From positions 349,648-413,647 of the forward strand of contig NZ_JAPYPG010000002.1 in NCBI RefSeq assembly GCF_029937755.1: a DNA stretch of 64,000 nt. The letters are read 5' to 3'. The DNA comes from Henriciella sp. (lineage in GTDB: Bacteria > Pseudomonadota > Alphaproteobacteria > Caulobacterales > Hyphomonadaceae). Below, piece after piece: positions 26,001 through 33,562 of the stretch. A program made the translations under genes and the position numbers. How positions within the stretch are numbered: the stretch's first letter is position 1; each line of letters opens with the position of its first letter. The notes under the pieces were generated by a model, which had not been told where the DNA came from, ran no database searches, and saw nothing but the letters and a program-made list of their open reading frames with translations.

Positions 26001-28668
26001 AGAACTCGGGGACCAGATTGGTCTGGTAGTAGTTCGCACAGTCAAACGAGTTCAAGCGCATGATGAACGGCTCAGGCGGACGGGTCTTGTTGAGGGTCGT
26101 CTCCACATCATCCCACAGCGCAATGATGCGCTGCTGCGGATAGTGATCGCCGGCCTTGTTGAAGACCACGTCGAGCTGGATGTTCGCCGCCTTGTAAACA
26201 CGCGGATTATCGGCGCCATAGGTCGGAGAATGCTCGTTGGCGAGGCCGCCAGCGGTTCCGGAAAAAAACTGCCCCGGCTGGCCGGTGACGAAGAGGTCGC
26301 CCTCATCGTCGATACACGGCTCGAAGAAGGGCGCACCCGGAACCGGCAGCTGACCATTGGTCCGGAAGGTTGCGCTTTCGAACGTGCCGCCCCGAAGCAG
26401 GCGGGTCGTGTCATGATAGCGAGTGGCATGGAACGCCATGGCCGCGCGCTCAACATCATTGCCGGTTTCCGGCATGTAGTGTGCCTTGGCCTTATCGATA
26501 TGTTTCTCGAAACTCAGGCGCGACTGCACTGAATGGGTCACACCGCCGACAGCATAGCCGTCGAGATAGTGACGCGGCAGGCCACCATCCCAGCCACCGG
26601 CTGTCAGGTCGCCCGGATTTTCCATCATGTCGAGCGGCGGCGTCGGAGCCCGCTGGCCGACAGCGCCCTCGATCCCGCCGATCCAGAATGGATAGCCGGG
26701 GTTCTTCAGGCCGGTCGGGTTGAGCGGCTCGTTGTGGCCATAGCTGGCCAGCAGCGGACGCATATCGACGAACGCCGGATCGGTATCGGTTCGGTCGATG
26801 ACGGCCTGGCTGGATTCAGGCGTACCGTCATTGTCCTTGTCGACGCTTGCGACATGAACGCGGCCGGGCATCGGCGGAAGGGCCTTGCCAGGCAGCGGCA
26901 CGATTGCCGGGATCGGCGTACCTGCAATGATCTCGCCATCGGGAAGCGCGCGCGATCCAGAAGCCGGGCGGCCTTCCTCAAGCGCGTAGGCATTCTGGTG
27001 GTAGCCATTGTCACCGACCGAGACATCGAGAACCGTACCGGCTTCGAAGACATCGTGGTTGCGCCACAGCGCCCACATGCCTTGCGCGAAGTGCGGGTAG
27101 AAGTGGCAGTGATAGATCGCATCGCCGGCGGACTTGTTGCGGTTCCCCGAACCGCCAAAGGCGATCTCATAGGTATAGGCCGCACCCGGGCCGATGCCCT
27201 GCACGTCCAGATAGTTGGAGTTGTCGTCGTCCGCGTTGGACAGCCACTGGTGGTTGTGAAGGTGGAAGACGTGTAGCTCTTTCGGCCCGGCATGAAGGTT
27301 CCGGAACTTTACGAAGTCACCCACATAGGAGTGGTGAACGTTGGACGGATCGTCGGGATACTTGGCGTAGCTCGCCCGGATGGACGGGTCACGTTCGCAG
27401 AACGGATCGCCCGGATGCGGTGAGCAGAATTCCAGGCCCGCATTGGCCGGCACATCGACCAGCATCGCCGGGTCGCCGACAGCAAAGGCGCTCAGGAAGA
27501 ATTCCTCATAGGCGCAGCTCAGGCAGTCATGCATCGGACCAACACCGAGGCGGTTCGCGATAACTTCAGAGCCAATGCCGCCGGATGCGGAGTTGATCAT
27601 GAAATTGTCGCCCACACCGTGCAGTGTGTGCTCGAAAACCGGATCCTCGAACCAGCCCGGGAAGGCCTGCTTGGAGACCATCTCGTCAGAGAAGATCGAA
27701 ACGTATTCGCGATAGGCTTCGATACGGTTCGGCACCGCCGGGTTGCGTTGGCCGTTTGCTTCCAGCGGATAGACCTCCGGATCGAAAGTGCCGTCCGCAT
27801 TCGGGCCAGAGATAATGGCGTTGATGTCGCTGTGAACGATCTTGTTTTCGTCCTCATCGATCATGTTGAGGATCGGCATGCCGGCCTTGCCCTCTTCGAG
27901 CCATGGGCTCTCATTCGGGTAGCGGGCTTCATAGTCGATGATCGGGTGACCAGAGGTCGTCGTACCTGTTGTGACAAGACGCATATCTTCTTCCGTCACC
28001 TGGCTGCGGTAGAAATCCGCGCCGTGCGGCTGGACCGTGATCGCGCCGAACAGACCGTTACCGATATTGCCGCCTGCACCTTCGCCACCGAAGGTCGCCG
28101 CGTTGGAAACGATGAGGTGGGACCCCTCAGCCGCCGCAAAGAGCGTATAGGTTTCAGATTCGCCGGGCATCAAAAGGGCGTTGTCGTTGCGCCCGGCATT
28201 GGTCGAGATGTCGTCGATATCGTTGACAGCGTTCATGCCGACCGGCGAAAACCCGACGGAGCGGTCCATGACCTGATCATTGATGGTCATGATGTCGTTA
28301 TCGGCATTGTTCGGATTATCGTTGAAGCTCAGCAGGTTCTCAAAATTGACTTCTAGACAGTCGCCAATACGGGCGCGCAGGATCAGCGGACGAGGCCGTT
28401 TGTCCTTACGCAACTCCACAAAACCCGGAATGAGCGTGCCGCCAGCAGCTTCCGATTTTCCGTCGAATTTGCTGACAACATCAGAGCGCAAGGCATACAA
28501 CATGCCGTTGACGTTCTGTGCCCCCATCCGGTTGAACATGAGCGGCTGGTCGATGGCGACGACGTCGGCCTCGATCGTGCGCTCACATGTGGCTTGACCA
28601 CTTGCGGTTGAAACTGTGGCGATAACGGCAACCGCGCTTGCGGCCGCCAGCTTGAAGAAGCGGTCCAT
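23020..28668 (-). CDS. Giant multicopper oxidase-like protein, candidate MnxG-type Mn(II) oxidase
   Basis: A secreted protein of about 1882 aa with a signal peptide (MDRFFKLAAASAVAVIA, cleavage near ASGQA). It is built from many cupredoxin-like domains. Copper-site motifs include FHLHNHQW (His469, 471, 473), and HCHFYPHFAQGM (Cys521, His526, Met531), which fits a type 1 centre with C-x4-H-x4-M. Others are QHIHLP (907, 909), FTHDHFGPSTHQ (1005, 1007, 1013) and AHEHEHNTVIHG (1243-1252). Two Asp/Asn-rich loops, DKDNDGTPE (about 610) and DIDNDGSDD (about 1060), look calcium-binding. Laccases have about 500 residues; the size and motif spread resemble bacterial MnxG-class Mn(II) oxidases, but that assignment is from memory. 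The ATG at 28668 has GGGGGGAC just upstream. Confidence 0.8.
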   Translation of the reverse strand: MDRFFKLAAASAVAVIATVSTASGQATCERTIEADVVAIDQPLMFNRMGAQNVNGMLYALRSDVVSKFDGKSEAAGGTLIPGFVELRKDKRPRPLILRARIGDCLEVNFENLLSFNDNPNNADNDIMTINDQVMDRSVGFSPVGMNAVNDIDDISTNAGRNDNALLMPGESETYTLFAAAEGSHLIVSNAATFGGEGAGGNIGNGLFGAITVQPHGADFYRSQVTEEDMRLVTTGTTTSGHPIIDYEARYPNESPWLEEGKAGMPILNMIDEDENKIVHSDINAIISGPNADGTFDPEVYPLEANGQRNPAVPNRIEAYREYVSIFSDEMVSKQAFPGWFEDPVFEHTLHGVGDNFMINSASGGIGSEVIANRLGVGPMHDCLSCAYEEFFLSAFAVGDPAMLVDVPANAGLEFCSPHPGDPFCERDPSIRASYAKYPDDPSNVHHSYVGDFVKFRNLHAGPKELHVFHLHNHQWLSNADDDNSNYLDVQGIGPGAAYTYEIAFGGSGNRNKSAGDAIYHCHFYPHFAQGMWALWRNHDVFEAGTVLDVSVGDNGYHQNAYALEEGRPASGSRALPDGEIIAGTPIPAIVPLPGKALPPMPGRVHVASVDKDNDGTPESSQAVIDRTDTDPAFVDMRPLLASYGHNEPLNPTGLKNPGYPFWIGGIEGAVGQRAPTPPLDMMENPGDLTAGGWDGGLPRHYLDGYAVGGVTHSVQSRLSFEKHIDKAKAHYMPETGNDVERAAMAFHATRYHDTTRLLRGGTFESATFRTNGQLPVPGAPFFEPCIDDEGDLFVTGQPGQFFSGTAGGLANEHSPTYGADNPRVYKAANIQLDVVFNKAGDHYPQQRIIALWDDVETTLNKTRPPEPFIMRLNSFDCANYYQTNLVPEFYMLDDYQVTTPTDVIGQHIHLPKWDLVSADGAANGWNYEDGVLGAETVQERIEAINAYVLDEGTGDQLLEPQPHPYFGAGDGGEWMGARTNIQRWFVDPLHNTNGFDRGLGVTFTHDHFGPSTHQQIGLYATLLINPADSEWLHNETGVPLYTRHDGGPTSWQAIVLAGDIDNDGSDDSYREFYMEAQDFAHAYNKGVYVGRTEDGEIAPATPDTFRYALNPSHRQAHAWPDGARIHSTCPGGLPRPCPEAVSAADVGTFVINYRNEPVGYRVYDPNKIGPDGKPGMQADGLGGDLAYALQTRTDRAIPQFNTRKGDTPYPLLTGDVRRGDPFTPIIRANAGDVIRVKVQAGAHEHEHNTVIHGVKWLEGGGGWGESRFSSWRSVFQLGLAEKASFAMSIIGDIGEAANVSDYLYLWDGSQEGLWTGTWGVIRTYNNAQADLAQLPNNPRDLPITITNKEEYNGVCPVDAPVKAFDITAVAVNDVLQRIQNGVTILPDDETRTMHVGAQPDPNKGTLVYNKRRTRLSNGERGPLHDPTALVYVSTDDLRKDAQTPIEDMLCRNRYGGTANPLCPVKVRNNHNFEPMIMRVNAGDCLEVTVRNRLPEVTPDLTSFVMQHYTVIRDRNDPQGYTTFNNNLIRASSHVGFHTQKLEYDISRDDGVNVGVNPVQTVAPGGSRTYRFYAGDLELDQRARSGYGHNHGSGNYGGLYGDSFNLEARPVELGGVPVQPADFIKQGQKGLFGAIHVLPKGATWEEDPDTSSQATVTLEDGNTFRDFAMIFHKAVNLRYGDSSPVENIAGEGFGIPEDAHDAGGAGINYRTEPLWFRFRMAAGADWGLGGGVDDVTGLPVGPGLASIRNMYEAYSNSLINDRDPETPVYRAEAGQQMRFRVTMPAGYARNTTLGIFGHNWREEPFLSDWDLGVPAARMEETPYHRFKTSQDMILPPAAWNIMTQAGGPFSVPGDYLFRDLASFGNQNGLWGLVRVEEDAVPEQ

Positions 28669-28956
28669 ACGTCCCCCCATGGAATGACGCTCTATGATTG
28701 TCCCCACGCGAATGTCCCAGACTCGCGTTCATTAACATTATGTCATGGCTTTCTGCACGTCCAGTCGAAAAATCGCGAATTCTCAAAAAATTTCCGGCTT
28801 TCGAAAAAATACTTGGGTATTCTTGCGATGCGCAGCATTTATTGCGATTTTCGTCTCTTTTACCCAGTACATCTCAATCACATGCACACGAGCAGGCTGA
28901 CGAAGATTCGCGTGAGAGGTGAAAACGCTTTTCTGGCCACAACCGAAAGGGGCGGG
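28669..28956 (-). promoter_or_regulatory. Upstream region and structured leader of the giant oxidase gene
   Basis: A 288-base gap, AT-rich between about 28760 and 28880, that must hold the oxidase promoter; I could not pick a convincing -35/-10 pair. Near the gene, on the transcribed strand, ACGCGA (28728-28723) and TCGCGT (28711-28706) form a 6-base stem around an 11-base loop containing TGGGACA. The 3' arm runs directly into TGGGGACA (28706-28699). A further GGGGGGAC lies just before the ATG. The first part of the gap after the gspJ stop shows no gene. Confidence 0.45.
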
Positions 28957-29586
28957 TCAGGCCTCGCGCTCGAAAGCCCTGGCTGGCGGCGCCAGAAGCG
29001 GGCGCACCGTCAAGCTCAGCGGGCCCTCCCGGCCAACCGCGCGCATCGAGATGATGGCTGGCAACCTCGCGGACTGATGCCATTGTGATCGCCAGGTCGC
29101 CGACGGCTCAGTGACATGTGATCCGAAATACTTGAAATCGATTTGGTCCAGACACGTCACAATGGAGCGGGTCACGCTTTCCTGCGAAGGAAACCCATGG
29201 ATTGGCGCGACACTGGCCCAGCTCAGGACGAGGTCCCGCTTGCCCGCACACGTCTCGGACGTCTCGGCCTTGAGGGTTAGGCGCGACAGTCCGCCGGCAT
29301 GAGGGCCCGCCTCACCGGCAACAACAAAACTGACGGCATCCCCTGTCCCGGAGAACAGGGTGCCCGGCTCGGCATTCATGGCTTCATCCGGTATCGCCTG
29401 CTCAAGCCAGGTCCCCGCCAGCCGCAGGATCCGCGACTGCTCACTCGCGGCATCCAGTTGCTCACTGGTGGACCAGAGTTTGACGCCGGTGCGGATTCCA
29501 CCAAGCAACGACACCGAGATGAGCGCCGTCAGCGTCAGGCCAATCAGCGTTTCCATCAGGGTAAAACCGGCCTCGCGCGCACTCAT
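28957..29586 (-). CDS. gspJ: Type II secretion minor pseudopilin GspJ
   Basis: A 209-aa minor pseudopilin. The type IV prepilin signal is AREAG-FTLMETLIGLTL, with cleavage expected after Gly6, Phe at +1 and Glu at +5. A hydrophobic helix follows, then a globular region with WLEQAIPDE and two central cysteines. It is the last of five overlapping genes, and its start overlaps the gspI stop by 4 bases. GspJ forms the tip complex of the pseudopilus with GspI and GspK; the position after gspI supports J. Confidence 0.86.
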   Translation of the reverse strand: MSAREAGFTLMETLIGLTLTALISVSLLGGIRTGVKLWSTSEQLDAASEQSRILRLAGTWLEQAIPDEAMNAEPGTLFSGTGDAVSFVVAGEAGPHAGGLSRLTLKAETSETCAGKRDLVLSWASVAPIHGFPSQESVTRSIVTCLDQIDFKYFGSHVTEPSATWRSQWHQSARLPAIISMRAVGREGPLSLTVRPLLAPPARAFEREA

Positions 29587-29960
29587 CCTGTCCGCTCCTC
29601 CGGATAGAGTTCGTCATGCCACCGCAAGGTCTGGGCTTCGGTCACACGCCCATACGGATCACGTACCACAGCCCGGATCTTTAACAGGCCCGACCCGGCG
29701 GGCTCTATACTCAGGGTCCATTCGAACCCTTCCCGCGTTTCGCCGGAGGTCACGCCCGGCGCATCAAGGCGTACTTCAACCGTCGCCAGAAGGTCACTGA
29801 GCAGGCCAGCAGACTCCAGGCTCGCCTCGGAGCGGGCCTGCGACCGGCTACTCGAAGCGTAACTCTGCATCAGGGCCACCATGGAAAGACTGAACACCGC
29901 GAAAGCGACCAGCGTTTCCATCAGGGTAAAGCCCTGCTCGCCTGCCCTGCCCCGCCTCAT
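29583..29960 (-). CDS. gspI: Type II secretion minor pseudopilin GspI
   Basis: A 125-aa pseudopilin with prepilin motif GEQG-FTLMETLVAFAVFSLS. The body includes ARSEASLESAGLLSDLLATVEVRL, a region where GspI proteins often have A-x-x-L-A. The start is the ATG at 29960, with AGGAGG 7 bases upstream and a 4-base overlap with gspH. It also overlaps gspJ by 4 bases. GspI nucleates the pseudopilus tip. Confidence 0.86.
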   Translation of the reverse strand: MRRGRAGEQGFTLMETLVAFAVFSLSMVALMQSYASSSRSQARSEASLESAGLLSDLLATVEVRLDAPGVTSGETREGFEWTLSIEPAGSGLLKIRAVVRDPYGRVTEAQTLRWHDELYPEERTG

Positions 29961-30421
29961 GAACACGCCTCCTCACGCGTGACCGATCCGGTCAGCCAGT
30001 CGACATTCACACACGCGCGACGTGCAGAATTGTAGAGCTCGATCCGGCCACCGGTGGAGGTGCCATTCTGGAAGAAGACAATCCGGCCCTTCCCTGCGGC
30101 ACTTGCGGAGCCGAAAGCCGCCTCCACCCCGTGCGGCAGCGCAAGCTGGATATCGCCGGTTCGGGCGAACCCGCGCTGTTCGGAATCGAAGTCGACAACG
30201 GTTCGCTGACCATTGGACATGGCATCAAGCCGGGCGGCCCGAAGGAAGTCGGCAATATCGGCGCTCGCGGCACGCACTTCGAAACTGGTCGAGCCGCGCA
30301 TCAGGGTTGTCGCAACCACTCCCATCGACAGGGCGAGGATCATCAAGGCGACGAGAAGCTCGATCAGCGTGAAGCCCCCGGAGCGGGACATTTGAGGCAT
30401 CTGTGCATCAAAGCGCTGCAT
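29957..30421 (-). CDS. gspH: Type II secretion minor pseudopilin GspH
   Basis: A 154-aa pseudopilin with motif RSGG-FTLIELLVALMILALSM, the Glu at +5 being present, followed by the GspH-like region ADIADFLRAARLDAMSNGQRTVV. The first ATG (30421) lies two bases after the gspF stop. Internal ATGs at 30400 and 30391 would give a shorter leader; no ribosome binding site settles this. Placement between gspF and gspI fits H. Confidence 0.85.
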   Translation of the reverse strand: MQRFDAQMPQMSRSGGFTLIELLVALMILALSMGVVATTLMRGSTSFEVRAASADIADFLRAARLDAMSNGQRTVVDFDSEQRGFARTGDIQLALPHGVEAAFGSASAAGKGRIVFFQNGTSTGGRIELYNSARRACVNVDWLTGSVTREEACS

Positions 30422-30423
30422 CG

Positions 30424-31632
30424 CTACACCGCCAGATCATTCACGCTCATGATGGCCCCCAGAAGGGTCAGCACGACACCGCCAATGACAAGCCCGAGCA
30501 CAAGCGTCAGCAGCGGTCCGGCGATCGTGGTGATGCGGCTGATCTGGCGCGCGCTGCGGTCTTCAAAAATATTCGCTGCCTTGGCGAGCATGGCTGGCAG
30601 GGCGCCGGACTTCTCGCCGACAGCCGCCATGTGGGCGGCCGCAACGGGAAAGAAGCCATTATCGAGCAGACTCCGCGAGACGCTCTTGCCCTGGCGCACA
30701 TCCTCCGCGATCTCGCCAGCAGCATGTTGCACGAGTGGATTACCCGAGCCCTCTTTCGCAATAGCAAGCGCCGGAACCACGGTCATGCCATTCTCGAGCA
30801 GGGCCGAGAAGGATGAGAGGAAGCGCGCTGTCTCAACATCCAGCAGCACCTTCCCCATCACCGGAAATTTCAAGGACAGCACACTCAGCGTGTGTCTCCC
30901 CGAGCGGCTGCGCGACCATACCGAAATACCCAGGATAATCGCCAGGAGCGCGATACACCCGGTCGTCCACCATTGTTGCAGGAAGTCGGACGCTGCGATC
31001 AGTGCACGTGCGCTGGCCGGCGTCTGGTCACCGCCAGCATCGAGTACGGGCTTCAGCGCAGGGGCGACGACAAGCAGGATCAGGATGACCGAAAGGAAAG
31101 CCGTCGCAAACAGGATGGCCGGATAGATAAGAGCACCGCGCATTGCATTGGCGAGCCGGATCTCATTCTCGACCGAAGACGAAATCCGGTCCAGGACCGG
31201 CGCAAGGGACCCACCCGCCTCACCCGCCTTGACCAAACCGATCACATAATCCGGCGGTGCCTGCTTCTGCTCGGCGAGCGCGTCGGCAAGCGAACGTCCG
31301 GACATCACGCTTTCGCGCACACCGCTGGCCAATTTCGCAACGACCTTGTCTGACGGGTCGCTGGCGATCAGGCCAAGCGCCTCATCGATCGGCAGGCCCC
31401 CTGCGGTCATGGTCGCAAGACTTCGGGAAAAGCCGGCAAGGGTTCGTGCTGGCAGGCGGCCGGACCTGCGAACCGATGAGACAGCTGCACCGGCCTTTGC
31501 CTCGGCAATCTCGAACGGTGTGAGCCCCTCCCGCATCAACAGACGCACGGCATCTGTCTCGCTCGCCGCAGAGACTACATCACTCAAGACGCGCCCGTTC
31601 GCCCCATAGGCGCGGTAGCGGAAACTCGTCAT
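30424..31632 (-). CDS. gspF: Type II secretion inner membrane protein GspF
   Basis: GspF is the polytopic platform protein of the T2SS inner-membrane complex. The 402-aa product has the cytoplasmic opening FRYRAYGANGRVL, two homologous T2SSF domains (GGLPIDEALGLIA and NGMTVVPALAIAKEGSGN) and three membrane helices, including AILFATAFLSVILILLVVA and the C-terminal LTLVLGLVIGGVVLTLLGAI. The start overlaps the gspE stop by 4 bases. The length is normal. Confidence 0.94.
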   Translation of the reverse strand: MTSFRYRAYGANGRVLSDVVSAASETDAVRLLMREGLTPFEIAEAKAGAAVSSVRRSGRLPARTLAGFSRSLATMTAGGLPIDEALGLIASDPSDKVVAKLASGVRESVMSGRSLADALAEQKQAPPDYVIGLVKAGEAGGSLAPVLDRISSSVENEIRLANAMRGALIYPAILFATAFLSVILILLVVAPALKPVLDAGGDQTPASARALIAASDFLQQWWTTGCIALLAIILGISVWSRSRSGRHTLSVLSLKFPVMGKVLLDVETARFLSSFSALLENGMTVVPALAIAKEGSGNPLVQHAAGEIAEDVRQGKSVSRSLLDNGFFPVAAAHMAAVGEKSGALPAMLAKAANIFEDRSARQISRITTIAGPLLTLVLGLVIGGVVLTLLGAIMSVNDLAV

Positions 31633-33368
31633 AGCCGGCCAGACCCGATCACGGCAAAGACTTCCTCAAGCGAGGTGCGGCCTTGCGCAGCAAGTTGAAC
31701 ACCGGCGTCGAAGAGCGGGATCATACCTTCTTCAATGGCCCGGCGCCGGATTTCCGGCTCTGTCTCCTTACGCAGGATGGCCGACTGGATCGCCTCGCTG
31801 ACCGGCATCACTTCGGCCACGCTCATGCGGCCGCGATAGCCTGTCTGACGGCAGGCGTTACACCCGACCGGCTTGCGCCAGCCGTTATGGCTTCCCGTCC
31901 CGACAATCCCGGCGAGCCTCTCTTCAAGGGCCGGCGGCGGGGCTGAAGGTGTCGCACATGCCGGGCATAGCAGCCGCAGCAGGCGCTGGGCTGCTATCGC
32001 GTTGACCGTCGTCGCGACGAGGTAGTCCTCAACGCCCATCTCGATCAGACGCGTGATGGTGGCGGCGGCAGAATTTGTGTGAACAGTCGACAGGACGGTG
32101 TGGCCGGTAAGCGATGCCTCGATGGCGATCGAGGCGGTCTCGAGATCCCGGATCTCCCCGATCATCAGGACGTTCGGATCATGGCGCAGCACAGAGCGCA
32201 GCGTGCTCGCGAAGGTGAGGCCGATATCCGGTTTCACCTGCACCTGGGACACGCCGGCAATCTCATACTCGACCGGGTCTTCCACCGACATGAATTTAAG
32301 GTCGGGGCTCATCAGATGCTTCAGCGAAGCATAGAGCGTGGTCGTCTTGCCAGACCCGGTCGGGCCCGTGACAAGCGTGATGCCATAAGGCTCGGAGATC
32401 GCTTTCTCCAGGCGCCCCCGCGCCCCGATCGTCAGGCCGAGGCTTTCGAGGCTGAGCTCCGCGGCGGACTGGTCGAGAATCCGCATGACGACCGTCTCGC
32501 CGTAGATGCTCGGCAGCGTCGCAATCCGAAGATCAATCTCCCTGCCCTGCACCGCGGTACGGATACGCCCATCCTGCGGCAGGCGGCGTTCGGCGATGTT
32601 GAGCTTTGCAAGGATCTTGATGCGCGAGACCACCGCTTCGGGCAAACCCGCCAGCGGCCGGTCAACCGGCACAAGCACACCATCGATGCGGTAGCGTACA
32701 CGGAGGGTGTCACGCTCTGGCTCAATGTGGATATCGGACGCGCGCGCTTCGACTGCGGCCGTCAGCAACTCATCCACCCAGCGCACTACCGGCGCGCCAC
32801 GGGCGAGATCCATGAGGCGCTCAAGGTCATCAGCCGAGACATCTTCATTTGCGGCGAAGTCCGGTAGCGCAACCTCTTCCGGTGCCGGCTTGAGCGATGC
32901 CATCCAATCACGCAGCTCACCGGCAAGCGCCACGCCCCGCGCGACACGCTCACCTGTTTTATATGCCACGGCATGAAGGAGCTCGTCGTTCAGCGGATCC
33001 GCCATGAGCAGCATCAGCTCGCCGGACCCTGTCTCGATGGGCGCAATATTATTGTCGAGAAAATAGTCCTGCTTCAGGCCAGCCATGTCAGCCAGTCCGG
33101 CCGGGAAGTCAGCCCGGCGCAGGAAAGGAATCTCTAGGACGCTCGAGAGCGCCTCGGCTACACGCTCCTCGGCGCAAAAGCCAAGTTTGACCAGCACGGC
33201 AGACAGACTCTCCCCTGCGCGATTGGCCGACAGGACGGCCCGAGAAAGGCGGGCTTCGCTGAGATCTCCCCAGTCCACCAGCTGGCGGCCGAGACGATAC
33301 TCTGGCGTATCCTTCAGTGGCTCAACATTATCGGTACGCCCATCTTTGGGCGATTGCAGTCCCCGCAT
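31629..33368 (-). CDS. gspE: Type II secretion ATPase GspE
   Basis: GspE is the cytoplasmic hexameric ATPase that drives pseudopilus growth. The 579-aa product has an N-terminal N1/N2 region, Walker A GPTGSGKTTT, Walker B LMIGEIRD, the His box HTNSAAATITRL, and the tetra-cysteine zinc element CPAC...CNAC. The ATG at 33368 is preceded by TGGGGACA and AGAG, so it is preferred to an open-frame start 11 codons upstream. It is divergent from gspL and leads the E-F-H-I-J block. Confidence 0.95.
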   Translation of the reverse strand: MRGLQSPKDGRTDNVEPLKDTPEYRLGRQLVDWGDLSEARLSRAVLSANRAGESLSAVLVKLGFCAEERVAEALSSVLEIPFLRRADFPAGLADMAGLKQDYFLDNNIAPIETGSGELMLLMADPLNDELLHAVAYKTGERVARGVALAGELRDWMASLKPAPEEVALPDFAANEDVSADDLERLMDLARGAPVVRWVDELLTAAVEARASDIHIEPERDTLRVRYRIDGVLVPVDRPLAGLPEAVVSRIKILAKLNIAERRLPQDGRIRTAVQGREIDLRIATLPSIYGETVVMRILDQSAAELSLESLGLTIGARGRLEKAISEPYGITLVTGPTGSGKTTTLYASLKHLMSPDLKFMSVEDPVEYEIAGVSQVQVKPDIGLTFASTLRSVLRHDPNVLMIGEIRDLETASIAIEASLTGHTVLSTVHTNSAAATITRLIEMGVEDYLVATTVNAIAAQRLLRLLCPACATPSAPPPALEERLAGIVGTGSHNGWRKPVGCNACRQTGYRGRMSVAEVMPVSEAIQSAILRKETEPEIRRRAIEEGMIPLFDAGVQLAAQGRTSLEEVFAVIGSGRL

Positions 33369-33562
33369 CTCTTGTCCCCAAATAGCCAGCGCGCGTCCCA
33401 AGCCACGCCAGCCTTTACAAGTTCTGTGCCTTCATGATCGAACAATTATTACGAAAACGCAATAAAATTGATTGACAGATTTTAATAATTCGGAAATTTT
33501 GATGAAATCGGCAATGGCGAAGGCTCAGGGGGAGCCGGCTTCGTTGCCATGGGGACAAGAAA
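33369..33562. promoter_or_regulatory. Divergent gspE/gspL control region with structured gspL leader
   Basis: This 194-base AT-rich region must drive both T2SS blocks. A TTGACA at 33472-33477 is a possible -35 box toward gspL, but the -10 is unclear. The gspL leader folds an interrupted hairpin at 33510-33548: GGCAA/TTGCC, CGAA/TTCG and GGCTC/GAGCC with loop AGGGG. TGGGGACA (33550-33557) follows directly, then the TTG start. The gspE side has TGGGGACA at 33380-33373, four bases before its ATG, and a GGGAC further upstream. Confidence 0.5.

Noticed and set aside
23656-28356. Several long frames antisense to the giant oxidase gene
   Set aside because: All lie inside the oxidase coding region and show compositional echoes only; none has a domain or good start.
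33472-33500. A firm gspL promoter from TTGACA at 33472
   Set aside because: The -35 box is good but the sequence at the right spacing (AATTTT) matches the -10 consensus poorly, so it is mentioned only as a possibility.
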